From Rhizobium sp. CF080 (lineage in GTDB: Bacteria; Pseudomonadota; Alphaproteobacteria; Rhizobiales; Rhizobiaceae), in the NCBI RefSeq assembly GCF_000282095.2, contig NZ_AKKC02000014.1, positions 1-64,000 on the forward strand: 64,000 bases of DNA, read 5' to 3'. The translations under genes and the position numbers were made by a program. Each line of letters starts with the position of its first letter. Position 1 is the stretch's first letter. Of this stretch, positions 43,663 to 51,199 are shown one piece after another. Below the pieces are notes generated by a model. That model saw only the letters and a list, made by a program, of their open reading frames with translations. It made no database searches and was not told the origin of the DNA.

Positions 43663-44420
43663 CGCCGTTCAACGCCGATTATGCCGGCGCGACGGTAAGG
43701 CCTTCTCCCAACCATGGTGAACGTGTCGACGGGCGCAGGCCCGACATGATCATCCTGCACTATACGGGCATGCCGAGCGGCGATCAGGCGCTCTCCTGGC
43801 TCTGCAACGAGGAGAGCCAGGTCTCCAGCCATTATTTCGTCCATGAGGACGGGCGCGTGGTGCAGCTCGTGCCGGAAGAACGCCGGGCCTGGCATGCCGG
43901 CAGGAGCTCCTGGGCCGGCGAGACCGACATCAATTCCTGTTCGATCGGCATCGAGATCGCCAATCCGGGGCATCCCGGAGGCCTGCCCGAATACCCTGCG
44001 GTACAGATCGCAGCGGTCGTCGAACTGTGTCGCAATTGTGGCAAAAGGTGGCAAATCCGACCGGAAAGAGTGCTCGGGCACTCGGATGTCGCCCCGATCC
44101 GCAAGGTGGATCCGGGGGAAAATTTCCCCTGGGAGAAATTGCACCTTGAGGGTGTCGGACATTGGATCGATCCAATGCATATCAGCGGCGGGCGGTTTTT
44201 CCAGTTCGGGGAGAGCGGCCAGCCCATCGAGGCATTGCAGTCGATGCTGTCGCTCTATGGCTACGGAATTGATATTACCGGGAATTTCTGCGAACGCACG
44301 AAGGGCGTGGTGGAAGCCTTCCAGCGCCATTTCCGGCCGCAGCTCGTCGATGGGATCGCCGATTTCTCGACGATCGACACGCTTCACCGGCTGCTCAAAT
44401 CCTTGCCGAAATTCAATTAG
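43659..44420 (+). CDS. ampD: N-acetyl-anhydromuramoyl-L-alanine amidase
   Basis: This enzyme cuts the MurNAc-L-Ala bond of recycled muropeptides. The 253-residue amidase_2 protein shows the zinc ligands: H34 in ILHYTG, a second His in LGHSDV near 146 and the Asp of KVDPG near 158. A C-terminal peptidoglycan-binding-like domain (QPIEALQSMLSLYGYGI) extends it beyond E. coli AmpD, which is about 183 residues. There is no signal peptide, so it acts in the cytoplasm on recycling products. The start lies inside the djlA-like stop (ATGA). Confidence 0.92.
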   Translation: MTPFNADYAGATVRPSPNHGERVDGRRPDMIILHYTGMPSGDQALSWLCNEESQVSSHYFVHEDGRVVQLVPEERRAWHAGRSSWAGETDINSCSIGIEIANPGHPGGLPEYPAVQIAAVVELCRNCGKRWQIRPERVLGHSDVAPIRKVDPGENFPWEKLHLEGVGHWIDPMHISGGRFFQFGESGQPIEALQSMLSLYGYGIDITGNFCERTKGVVEAFQRHFRPQLVDGIADFSTIDTLHRLLKSLPKFN

Positions 44421-44460
44421 CGCGGGCGCCGCGCCGGTCGTTTGGGGCCGCGTCGAAATC

Positions 44461-44518
44461 GCAAAATTTTGCAGTGCCACATCATCTCCTTATTAGCCCG
44501 GTCTAAAGGACCCGCTAA
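44461..44518. promoter_or_regulatory. Palindrome and hairpin downstream of ampD
   Basis: GCAAAATTTTGC (44461-44472) is a perfect 12-bp palindrome. TTAGC-CC-GGTC / GACC-C-GCTAA (44493-44518) forms a bulged hairpin with a TAAAG loop. They lie between ampD and the next gene. A terminator or operator role is possible; no T-tract follows. Confidence 0.35.
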
Positions 44519-44662
44519 CAGCAGCCGCCATGTTGGACGGGGGTTGCAGAGATAAACGACCAGGATCGTTCAGACATCGCGCCGTCAATCCGGCGACGCG
44601 CTGAGAGGGTGTTTGCGTATCGACACCCGCGGTTCCTGTTGGTCCGGAGACACTTCACCTAC

Positions 44663-45259
44663 ATGAATACAATGATTGTTGCTGCCGCGGCGGGCCTTGC
44701 CATGCTGGTCGCGGGAACCGAACTCGTGCGTGCTCAGGACGACGCCGTCACCACCTATACCAAGCCGCTTATCATTCCATGGGAAACGCGCGAAACCGGT
44801 TTTGCCGCGCCCACCGACGAAGCCAGGCGCCTGGTTCGGCAGCTTCATTATACCCAGCTGATCGCGAAATACGCGGACGAATACGACGTTCCGGAAGAGC
44901 TTGCGCTGGCGGTGGTGCGGATCGAGAGCAATTTCCGTCCGACCGCCAAGGGCAGTGCCGGCGAGATCGGGCTGATGCAGATCAAGCCGGCAACGGCGAG
45001 GCTGATGGGTTATCGCGGGCCGGACTACGGTCTCTATGATCCCGAGACCAATATCCGCTACGGCATGAAATATCTGGCCGGCGCGCATGAACTCGGCGGC
45101 GGCAAGATCTGCGGCACCATCCTCAAATACAATGCCGGCCACGGCGCCAAGCGCATGAACCCGGTTTCCAAGCGCTATTGCAACCGGGTGCAGGCGGTGA
45201 TCGAGACCGCCGAACAGACGGCCGAACAGACTGCGTCGCTTTCGCCTGTGGCATTCTGA
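44663..45259 (+). CDS. Lytic transglycosylase, SLT domain
   Basis: This exported peptidoglycan-cleaving enzyme has 198 residues. The signal peptide is MNTMIVAAAAGLAMLVAG, with likely cleavage after VRA near 24. The catalytic Glu is E88 in RIESNFRP, followed by the conserved GEIGLMQIKPATA. Near the end TAEQTAEQTA is a short internal repeat. The start is ATG 44663; a GTG start at 44609 would add a basic stretch unlike a signal peptide. Its ribosome site is weak (GGAG 14 nt ahead). There are three SLT/MltB-type enzymes in this window. Confidence 0.9.
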   Translation: MNTMIVAAAAGLAMLVAGTELVRAQDDAVTTYTKPLIIPWETRETGFAAPTDEARRLVRQLHYTQLIAKYADEYDVPEELALAVVRIESNFRPTAKGSAGEIGLMQIKPATARLMGYRGPDYGLYDPETNIRYGMKYLAGAHELGGGKICGTILKYNAGHGAKRMNPVSKRYCNRVQAVIETAEQTAEQTASLSPVAF

Positions 45260-45326
45260 TTCCGAAAACGGCTAGAAGTGCTTCGAACAGAAGACATTTC
45301 GGCCGGTGGAATCGAAAGGCGAGAGC

Positions 45327-46517
45327 ATGACGGGACGGTTCAGATATATCGTGATCGGGAGGGGCATGATGGGCGCTGCGGCTGCCCGGTACCTCTCGAA
45401 ATGGACCGACGGTGTTGCGTTGGTCGGTCCCGGTGAGCCGGCGGACTACGGGCGCCATGACGGCGTCTTTGCCAGCCACTACGACGAGGCGCGCATCACC
45501 CGGACGATCGATCCCGATCCCGTGTGGGCGCGCCTCGCCAACCGTTCGATCGAACGTTATGGCGAGATCGCCCGTGAAAGCGGCGTGGATTTCTATTCCG
45601 AGTCGGGCTGCCTGCTGGTCGGCCCGAAGCGCGGCGACGGGCCGTCCTATGTCGCAAACGTCATCGATGCCGCGGACAAGCTCGGTGTTTCGACCGAGAC
45701 GCTGTCGGATGCAGATCTCAGTGGCCGTTTCGGATTATTCTCTTTCCCGAGGGACAGCGAGGGCGTCTGGGAGCCGAAGAATGCCGGGCACATCAATCCG
45801 CGCCGGCTGGTGAAGGCTCAGGCTCTCATCGCCGAGCGCCAGGGCACGGCCATCATTCCGGAAACGGTGGTTTCCGTACGGCAGGACGGCGATTCGGTTA
45901 CCGTCACAACCGCCGAGGGCAGCAGCCATTCGGCGGAGAAGGTGCTGGTGGCGGCCGGCGGTTTCTCCATCAACGAGAACCTGCTGCCACGACGTCTCGA
46001 CCTCAACGTCTATGCGCGCACCGTCGCCTTTTTCGAGGTCGACGAGGCCGCGATGGACGTCTGGGGCAGGGTGCCTTCGCTGATCTGGAAATGGCGCGAG
46101 GGCGAGGACGGCATCTACCTCCTGCCGCCGGTGCGCTACCCCGACGGCAAGATCTACCTGAAGATCGGCGGCGATCCGGACGACCTGCTGCTGCCGACGG
46201 AGCCCGATATCCGCGCCTGGTTCCGCTCAGGTGGGCGGGAAAGCACGCGCGCCCGGCTTGCCGGGATCATGGCGCGGCTGATGCCGGAGCTCGATCTCTC
46301 GCGCTCGTCGATGGCGGCTTGCGTCACCTCGTTCACGCCGACCGGATATCCGGCAATCGCGATGACCGGGGCCGATCGAATCGGCATCCTCAGCGGCGGT
46401 TGCGGGGCGGCGGCAAAGAGTTCCGACGAGATCGGCCGGCTCGGCGCGGAACTGATCTTCCATGGGCAAATCCGGGACGACGCCTATTCGACGGATTTCC
46501 GGGCCGATTATCTCTGA
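45327..46517 (+). CDS. FAD-dependent oxidoreductase of the DAO family
   Basis: The 396-residue protein has the FAD-binding Rossmann motif GRGMMGAAAARYL near residue 10 and a late LSGGCGAAAKSS that contacts the flavin. Overall it resembles sarcosine/N-methyl-amino-acid oxidases and D-amino-acid dehydrogenases (oxidative deamination or demethylation). The ATG at 45327 follows AAAGGCGAGAG; a GTG at 45306 is in frame. It is single, 67 bp after a lytic transglycosylase. The substrate is unknown. Confidence 0.88.
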   Translation: MTGRFRYIVIGRGMMGAAAARYLSKWTDGVALVGPGEPADYGRHDGVFASHYDEARITRTIDPDPVWARLANRSIERYGEIARESGVDFYSESGCLLVGPKRGDGPSYVANVIDAADKLGVSTETLSDADLSGRFGLFSFPRDSEGVWEPKNAGHINPRRLVKAQALIAERQGTAIIPETVVSVRQDGDSVTVTTAEGSSHSAEKVLVAAGGFSINENLLPRRLDLNVYARTVAFFEVDEAAMDVWGRVPSLIWKWREGEDGIYLLPPVRYPDGKIYLKIGGDPDDLLLPTEPDIRAWFRSGGRESTRARLAGIMARLMPELDLSRSSMAACVTSFTPTGYPAIAMTGADRIGILSGGCGAAAKSSDEIGRLGAELIFHGQIRDDAYSTDFRADYL

Positions 46518-46585
46518 CAAGATATCTCCGGCCCGATTGTCGCTGGCCTATGGCTTTCGCTCGGCATCTCGGTTATGTGACCGCT

Positions 46586-47019
46586 GCCAGTTGGCCGGGC
46601 AGCCGCGCTTTACCAATGCCGAAAGGCGGTAGGGTGAGGAAAGTCCGGGCTCCACGGAAACACGGTGCCGGATAACGTCCGGCGGGGGCGACCCTAGGGA
46701 AAGTGCCACAGAAAGGAAACCGCCCCGCTTGCTGTACCGCTTCGACAAAGCGGCAGAGCTAGCGGGGTAAGGGTGAAAGGGTGGGGTAAGAGCCCACCGC
46801 GCTTCTGGTAACAGCGGCGGCAAGGTAAACCCCACCGGGAGCAAGACCGAATAGGGATGACGCGGGTCCACGCGAAAGCGCGGGCTACAGCCTGTTTCCG
46901 GGCCAGTCATCCGGGTGGGTTGCGTGAGGCGATATGCAAATATCGTCCCAGATGAATGGCTGCCACGTTCCGGTGCTTGCACCGGGGCCTTACAGAACCC
47001 GGCTTACAGGCCAACTGGC
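46586..47019 (+). ncRNA. rnpB: RNase P RNA, bacterial type A
   Basis: RNase P RNA is the catalytic subunit that matures tRNA 5' ends. The ends pair as P1: GCCAGTTGGCC (46586-46596) with GGCCAACTGGC (47009-47019). The universal core is present: GAGGAAAGTCCGGGC at 46636-46650 (J3/4-P4), and the 3' ACAGAA then CCGGCTTACAG at 46992-47008. The length, 434 nt, fits type A RNAs of alphaproteobacteria. The gene lies between the DAO oxidoreductase and mraZ. Confidence 0.97.
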
Positions 47020-47049
47020 GTTTATCTCCCCTTCCTCGCGATTCTGTGT

Positions 47050-47075
47050 ACGCCTGCCAGATACGAGGCAGGCGT
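47050..47075 (+). terminator. Hairpin downstream of rnpB, possible terminator
   Basis: Perfect 9-bp arms ACGCCTGCC and GGCAGGCGT surround an 8-base loop, 30 bp beyond the mature RNA end. No T-tract follows, so termination or processing is unproven. Confidence 0.45.
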
Positions 47076-47271
47076 CGCAGGAGGTCCGTTTTCGGGCCTT
47101 GTCTTTTATATGAGTAATTGTGAAAGCTTTTTTATTTTCCGCAGCTTACTGAGTATCCCAAATCGACTTGCCGGACACTGCCAAGGCGGTTTCTTCGCTT
47201 TCTCTAATAACCCTTTGTTAAACTTAACAGCTTATAAATAAATCCTGCTTGGGAGTGGCTAGCGGGGCTTC

Positions 47272-47306
47272 TCCCATTGACGCCCATATGGTCCCATGGT
47301 ATCCCA
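47272..47306 (+). promoter_or_regulatory. Promoter of the dcw cluster overlapped by a four-repeat MraZ box
   Basis: TTGACG (47277-47282) and TATCCC (47300-47305), 17 bp apart, form a plausible sigma-70-type promoter 156 bp upstream of mraZ. Within it, CCCA recurs at 47273, 47283, 47293 and 47303, exactly every 10 bp. On the other strand these are TGGG direct repeats with fixed spacers, the form bound by E. coli MraZ. Repression by promoter occlusion follows naturally. A transcript would have a leader of about 150 nt. Confidence 0.72.
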
Positions 47307-47370
47307 AAATCGCACTGCACAAGGGCGAATGAGCGCCCGCCAATCCCAGAATTTCGGTCGTCCTGCGGCC

Positions 47371-47386
47371 GGGCGGATATCCGCCC
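47371..47386. promoter_or_regulatory. 16-bp perfect palindrome in the mraZ leader
   Basis: GGGCGGATATCCGCCC is a perfect palindrome with no loop, 75 bp before mraZ and within the predicted leader transcript. It may be an additional operator. I see no terminator features. Confidence 0.5.
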
Positions 47387-47461
47387 ATCCGGACGGCGAA
47401 GCTGTGTTTGGTGTGGTGTTAACTGGTGGGCGGGTTTCCGTCTTGAGCCATAACGGGGCGG

Positions 47462-47908
47462 ATGTTTGGCGTGATGAGCCGCTTCCTGTCGAATGCGACG
47501 AACAGGATCGATGCGAAGGGACGGGTCTCCGTTCCGGCGAGTTTTCGTTCGGTTCTTTCGGAGCGCGGGATCCAGGAGCTTTATTGCCTCCAGGATTTCA
47601 CCTATCCGGCGATCAGCGTCGGCGGGCCGGATCTGCTCGATCGTTACGAGCGGCAGATCGCCTCCGTCGATCCGTTTTCGCCGGACGCGAACCGGATGTC
47701 GCTGCTCGTTCACGGTGGCGGCGTCTTCATGAGGCTCGATGCGGAGGGCCGGCTGATGGTCACGGATTTCATCCGCGACTTCACGGGAATCAGCTCGGAC
47801 GTTACCTTCGTTGGGCGCTCGGATCATTTTCAACTTTGGCAGCCGCAGGCGTTTCACGAGGCGCAGGCGGCGGCGAGAGAGGGGCGCTTCGGTTCGCGCC
47901 CTGCGTAA
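47462..47908 (+). CDS. mraZ: Transcriptional regulator MraZ
   Basis: MraZ is an AbrB-like DNA-binding protein that forms rings and represses its own dcw operon. The 148 residues contain two SpoVT/AbrB repeats: NRIDAKGRVSVPASFR near 14-29 and MRLDAEGRLMVTDFIR near 90-105, each with the DxKGR/DxEGR signature. The ATG at 47462 gives MFGVMSRF; the ATG at 47474 (MSRF) is an alternative and leaves more room for the GGGGCGG ribosome site. The MraZ-box repeats upstream complete the autoregulatory loop. Confidence 0.95.
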   Translation: MFGVMSRFLSNATNRIDAKGRVSVPASFRSVLSERGIQELYCLQDFTYPAISVGGPDLLDRYERQIASVDPFSPDANRMSLLVHGGGVFMRLDAEGRLMVTDFIRDFTGISSDVTFVGRSDHFQLWQPQAFHEAQAAAREGRFGSRPA

Positions 47909-47922
47909 GACAGGGGAACGGA

Positions 47923-48948
47923 ATGGCGGCGAATCCAGGCGACGGAACAACCGAGCCCGAAGGCGGACCGGTTCGTCACATTCCGGTTCTTCTGAAAGAA
48001 GTCCTCGAGGCGCTCGAGCCCCGGGCCGGCAAGGTCATTCTCGACGGTACGTTCGGAGCGGGCGGTTACACGTCTGCGATCCTTGCCGCGGAGGCTGAGG
48101 TGATCGCGCTCGATCGCGACCCGAATGCGATTGCCGCCGGCAAGGCGCTGGTCGATGCCCACAAGGGCCGCCTCCACCTCATTCAGTCGCAGTTCTCCGA
48201 ACTTGCCGATCACGCGCCGGAAGGCGGGCTTGATGGCGTCGTGCTCGATATCGGCGTCTCCTCCATGCAGATCGACGAGGCCGATCGCGGCTTCTCTTTC
48301 CAGCGCAACGGTCCGCTCGACATGCGCATGTCGGCAAGCGGCGTGTCGGCGGCCGATGTCGTCAATCGCGCCAAGGTCGGCGATCTCACCCGCATCTTCG
48401 GTTTCCTCGGCGAGGAAAAGCAGTCGGGCCGCATCGCCCGCGCGATCGAGAAGCGGCGTCTCACCGAACCCTTCACCACGACGCGCGAACTCGCAAATCT
48501 CATCGAGACGGTCAATCCGCGCAAGGCTAAGGACAAGATCCATCCCGCGACGCGCGTCTTCCAGGCGCTGCGGGTGTTCGTCAACGACGAGCTCGGCGAG
48601 CTCGCCCAGGCGCTGTTTGCCGCCGAGCGGGCGCTGAAGCCGGGCGGCCGGCTGGTGGTCGTCACCTTCCATTCGCTCGAAGACCGGATCGTCAAACAGT
48701 TCTTCGCCGATCGCTCCGGCAAGGCTTCCGGTTCGCGGCACCTGCCGATGGTCGTGGCCAAGCCCGCGATCTTCGAACCGCTCGGCAAATCGATGATTTC
48801 GGCGAGCGACGAGGAGGCGGAACTCAATCCGCGTGCCCGTTCCGCCAAGCTTCGTGCCGGTGTGCGGACGGAAGCCCCGCCGCGGGCCGCCGACATGTCG
48901 ATTTTCGATCTGCCCGATCTCGCCAGCCTCGCAAAGATGGGAGCCTGA
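47923..48948 (+). CDS. rsmH: 16S rRNA m4C1402 methyltransferase
   Basis: RsmH (MraW) methylates N4 of C1402 in the ribosomal P site. The 341-residue protein has the SAM motif LDGTFGAGGYT near 42-52, then VVLDIGVSSMQID, FSFQRNGPLDMRM and RVFQALRVFVNDEL, the classic family blocks, with VVTFHSLEDR late. The start at 47923 follows AGGGGAACG, 14 bp after mraZ. It is followed by ftsL after 3 bp. The frame is open further upstream across mraZ, but that is the wrong frame of mraZ. Confidence 0.96.
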   Translation: MAANPGDGTTEPEGGPVRHIPVLLKEVLEALEPRAGKVILDGTFGAGGYTSAILAAEAEVIALDRDPNAIAAGKALVDAHKGRLHLIQSQFSELADHAPEGGLDGVVLDIGVSSMQIDEADRGFSFQRNGPLDMRMSASGVSAADVVNRAKVGDLTRIFGFLGEEKQSGRIARAIEKRRLTEPFTTTRELANLIETVNPRKAKDKIHPATRVFQALRVFVNDELGELAQALFAAERALKPGGRLVVVTFHSLEDRIVKQFFADRSGKASGSRHLPMVVAKPAIFEPLGKSMISASDEEAELNPRARSAKLRAGVRTEAPPRAADMSIFDLPDLASLAKMGA

Positions 48949-48951
48949 TAC

Positions 48952-49413
48952 ATGCTGCGTAGCTTCGATCTTGTTTTGATCGGCGTGATGACGGCAGCGG
49001 CCGTCGTAACCTATTCGATCAAGCACCGCGCCGACGAGAAGCTCAACGAGGTTCGCCGGCTCGAATCGGAAATCAAGCTGGAGAAGGACACGATCGATCT
49101 CCTGAAGGCGGACTGGGCCCTGCTGACCCAGCCGAACCGCCTGCACCGGCTGATCAACGTCTACAATTCCGAGCTGGCGCTCGCGCCGACCGAAACGACG
49201 CAGCTTGCGATGCCGAAGGAGTTGCCGATGCCGAAGGCGCGGCTTCCGCAGCCCGAGACGACCATCGAGGACATCATCGCCGGCAAGAACAGCGAGGTCG
49301 CCGCCGCGCTGAAGGGTGTTGCTGCCGCCAAGGCCAAGCCCGCCGCCAAAATTCCCGTGCCGCAGCGGCGCGGTCCCATCGAAGTCATTTCCACAGGATC
49401 GGTGAAACGCTGA
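48952..49413 (+). CDS. ftsL: Cell division protein FtsL
   Basis: This bitopic septal protein bridges FtsB/FtsQ with FtsI/FtsW. The 153 residues are an N-terminal transmembrane segment (LVLIGVMTAAAVVTYSI, 8-24), a leucine-zipper-like coiled coil (KLNEVRRLESEIKLEKDTIDLLK region, about 30-55) and a Pro/Ala-rich tail. FtsL is poorly conserved, so the call rests on topology and position between rsmH and ftsI. The stop shares one base with the ftsI start (TGATG). Confidence 0.9.
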   Translation: MLRSFDLVLIGVMTAAAVVTYSIKHRADEKLNEVRRLESEIKLEKDTIDLLKADWALLTQPNRLHRLINVYNSELALAPTETTQLAMPKELPMPKARLPQPETTIEDIIAGKNSEVAAALKGVAAAKAKPAAKIPVPQRRGPIEVISTGSVKR

Positions 49414-51155
49414 TGTCTTTCCTGTCCCGCATCATGATCGTCAAAAGCCGCGCGCATTTTTCGTCCGGCAGCCGTGTCAGAGGCTCCGAAAAGGCGTCCT
49501 TCGAGGGAACCCGCAAGCGCAAGTCCGCCCAGGCGAAAAACCGCGTTGGTCTACTGATCGCCGGCTTCACGGTCTTCTACTGCGTCATCGGTGGCCGCCT
49601 GATGCAATATGGCGTCGCCCAGCCGCTGACGACGTCGAGCATCCTGCCGGCGGACCGGCTTCTGGCCTCGCGCCCCGATCTCGTCGATCGCAATGGCGCG
49701 GTTCTGGCGACCGACATCCGCACGGTTTCGCTGTTTGCCGAGCCCAACAAGATCATCGACGCCGACGAGGTGATCGAGAAGCTGTCGACGGTTCTGAACG
49801 ACCTCGACGTCAAGGGCACCTATTCGAAGCTGACCTCGAATTCGCGTTTCCAGTGGTTGCGCCGCCAGCTGAGCCCGAAACAGCAGAGTCAGATTCTGGC
49901 GCTCGGCATTCCGGGCATCGGTTTCCGGCCGGAAAAGCGCCGTTTCTATCCGGGTGGTCCGACGGCGGCGCATGTCGTCGGTTACGTCAATATCGACAAC
50001 CGCGGCGTCGCCGGCATGGAACGTTACGTCGACAATCAGGGCCTCGCCGATCTCGCGGCCGTCGGCATGACGTCCAGCCAGCCGCTGGAGCCGGTCAAGC
50101 TGTCCATCGACCTGCGCGTTCAGTCGATCGTCCGCGACGTGGTGACCGAGGCGATCAGCAAGTACAGCTCGATCGGTGCCGGCGCGGTCGTTCTCGACGT
50201 CCATACCGGCGAAATCGTCGCCATGGCGTCCGCACCCGATTTCGATCCCAACAATCCGGCCGAAGGCGGCGAGGAGGGCTGGTTCAACCGCATGTCGAAC
50301 GGCACGTTCGAAATGGGCTCGACCTTCAAGTCCTTCACGATCGCCATGGGTCTCGATTCCGGCAAGGTGAACCTTCAGAGCACGTTCGACGCCCGGTTTC
50401 CGATCCGCATCGGCGGCTTCACCATCAAGGATTTCCACGGCAAGGGGCGCGTGCTGAGCGTTCCGGAAATCTTTCAGTATTCGTCTAATATAGGCACCGC
50501 CAAGATTGCCGATACGGTGGGCATCGAAGGCCACAAGGACTTCCTGACCAAGCTCGGCCTGCTCACGAAGATGCATACGGAGCTTCCGGAAGTCGCCACT
50601 CCGAGCCAGCCGCGCGAGTGGAAAAAGATCAACTCGGTCACCATTTCCTTCGGCCACGGTGTCTCGACGACGCCGTTGCAGACGGCGGTTGCCGGTGCCG
50701 CGCTCGTCAACGGCGGAAAATACATCCCGCCGACCTTCCTGCCACGCAACCGGGCAGAAGCCGACAAGATCGCGACCCAGGTGCTCAAGCCCTCGACCAG
50801 CAAGGACATGCGCTATCTTTTCGAATGGAACGGCGTCAACGGATCAGGCAGGAACGCGCGCGTCGCGGGCTTCAACGTCGGCGGCAAGACGGGGACGGCC
50901 GACAAGGTGGTCAACGGGCGCTACGCCCATGACAAGAATTTCAACGCCTTCCTCGCGGCCTTCCCGATGGACAATCCGCAATACGTCGTCCTGACGTTCT
51001 GCGACGAACCCAAGACCGACAAGGGCAATGGCGCGGCTCTTGCCGCGACATCCGCCGCTCCGATGGTCAAGGAGATCATTACCCGCGCTGCGCCCATTCT
51101 CGGTGTGAAGCCGAAATTCGGCAATGACGGTTCTGCCCTGCTTGTGTCTTATTGA
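49413..51155 (+). CDS. ftsI: Septal peptidoglycan transpeptidase (PBP3)
   Basis: FtsI cross-links septal peptidoglycan. The 580-residue class B PBP has a basic cytoplasmic tail, one transmembrane helix at about 45-65, a PBP dimer domain and the transpeptidase domain. Active-site motifs are S303-T-F-K306, S-S-N in YSSNIG, and K492-T-G in GGKTGTA. The second-site lipid precursor is supplied by FtsW, encoded 5.5 kb downstream. It overlaps ftsL by one base. It is followed by murE. Confidence 0.96.
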   Translation: MSFLSRIMIVKSRAHFSSGSRVRGSEKASFEGTRKRKSAQAKNRVGLLIAGFTVFYCVIGGRLMQYGVAQPLTTSSILPADRLLASRPDLVDRNGAVLATDIRTVSLFAEPNKIIDADEVIEKLSTVLNDLDVKGTYSKLTSNSRFQWLRRQLSPKQQSQILALGIPGIGFRPEKRRFYPGGPTAAHVVGYVNIDNRGVAGMERYVDNQGLADLAAVGMTSSQPLEPVKLSIDLRVQSIVRDVVTEAISKYSSIGAGAVVLDVHTGEIVAMASAPDFDPNNPAEGGEEGWFNRMSNGTFEMGSTFKSFTIAMGLDSGKVNLQSTFDARFPIRIGGFTIKDFHGKGRVLSVPEIFQYSSNIGTAKIADTVGIEGHKDFLTKLGLLTKMHTELPEVATPSQPREWKKINSVTISFGHGVSTTPLQTAVAGAALVNGGKYIPPTFLPRNRAEADKIATQVLKPSTSKDMRYLFEWNGVNGSGRNARVAGFNVGGKTGTADKVVNGRYAHDKNFNAFLAAFPMDNPQYVVLTFCDEPKTDKGNGAALAATSAAPMVKEIITRAAPILGVKPKFGNDGSALLVSY

Positions 51156-51199
51156 GCGATAACAACGTGAGCGGACGATTCGAGGGGACGACGCTCAGA

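Noticed and set aside
47216..47229. TGTTAA-AC-TTAACA as a CtrA site
   Set aside because: CtrA boxes need TTAA-N7-TTAA; here the halves are only 2 bp apart.
47110..47241. 43-residue ORF between rnpB and mraZ
   Set aside because: No ribosome site ahead of the ATG; composition not protein-like; lies in a regulatory region.
47296..47922. Upstream in-frame extension of rsmH across mraZ
   Set aside because: Reads mraZ in the wrong frame; MraZ itself is well supported and RsmH starts naturally at 47923 with a ribosome site.
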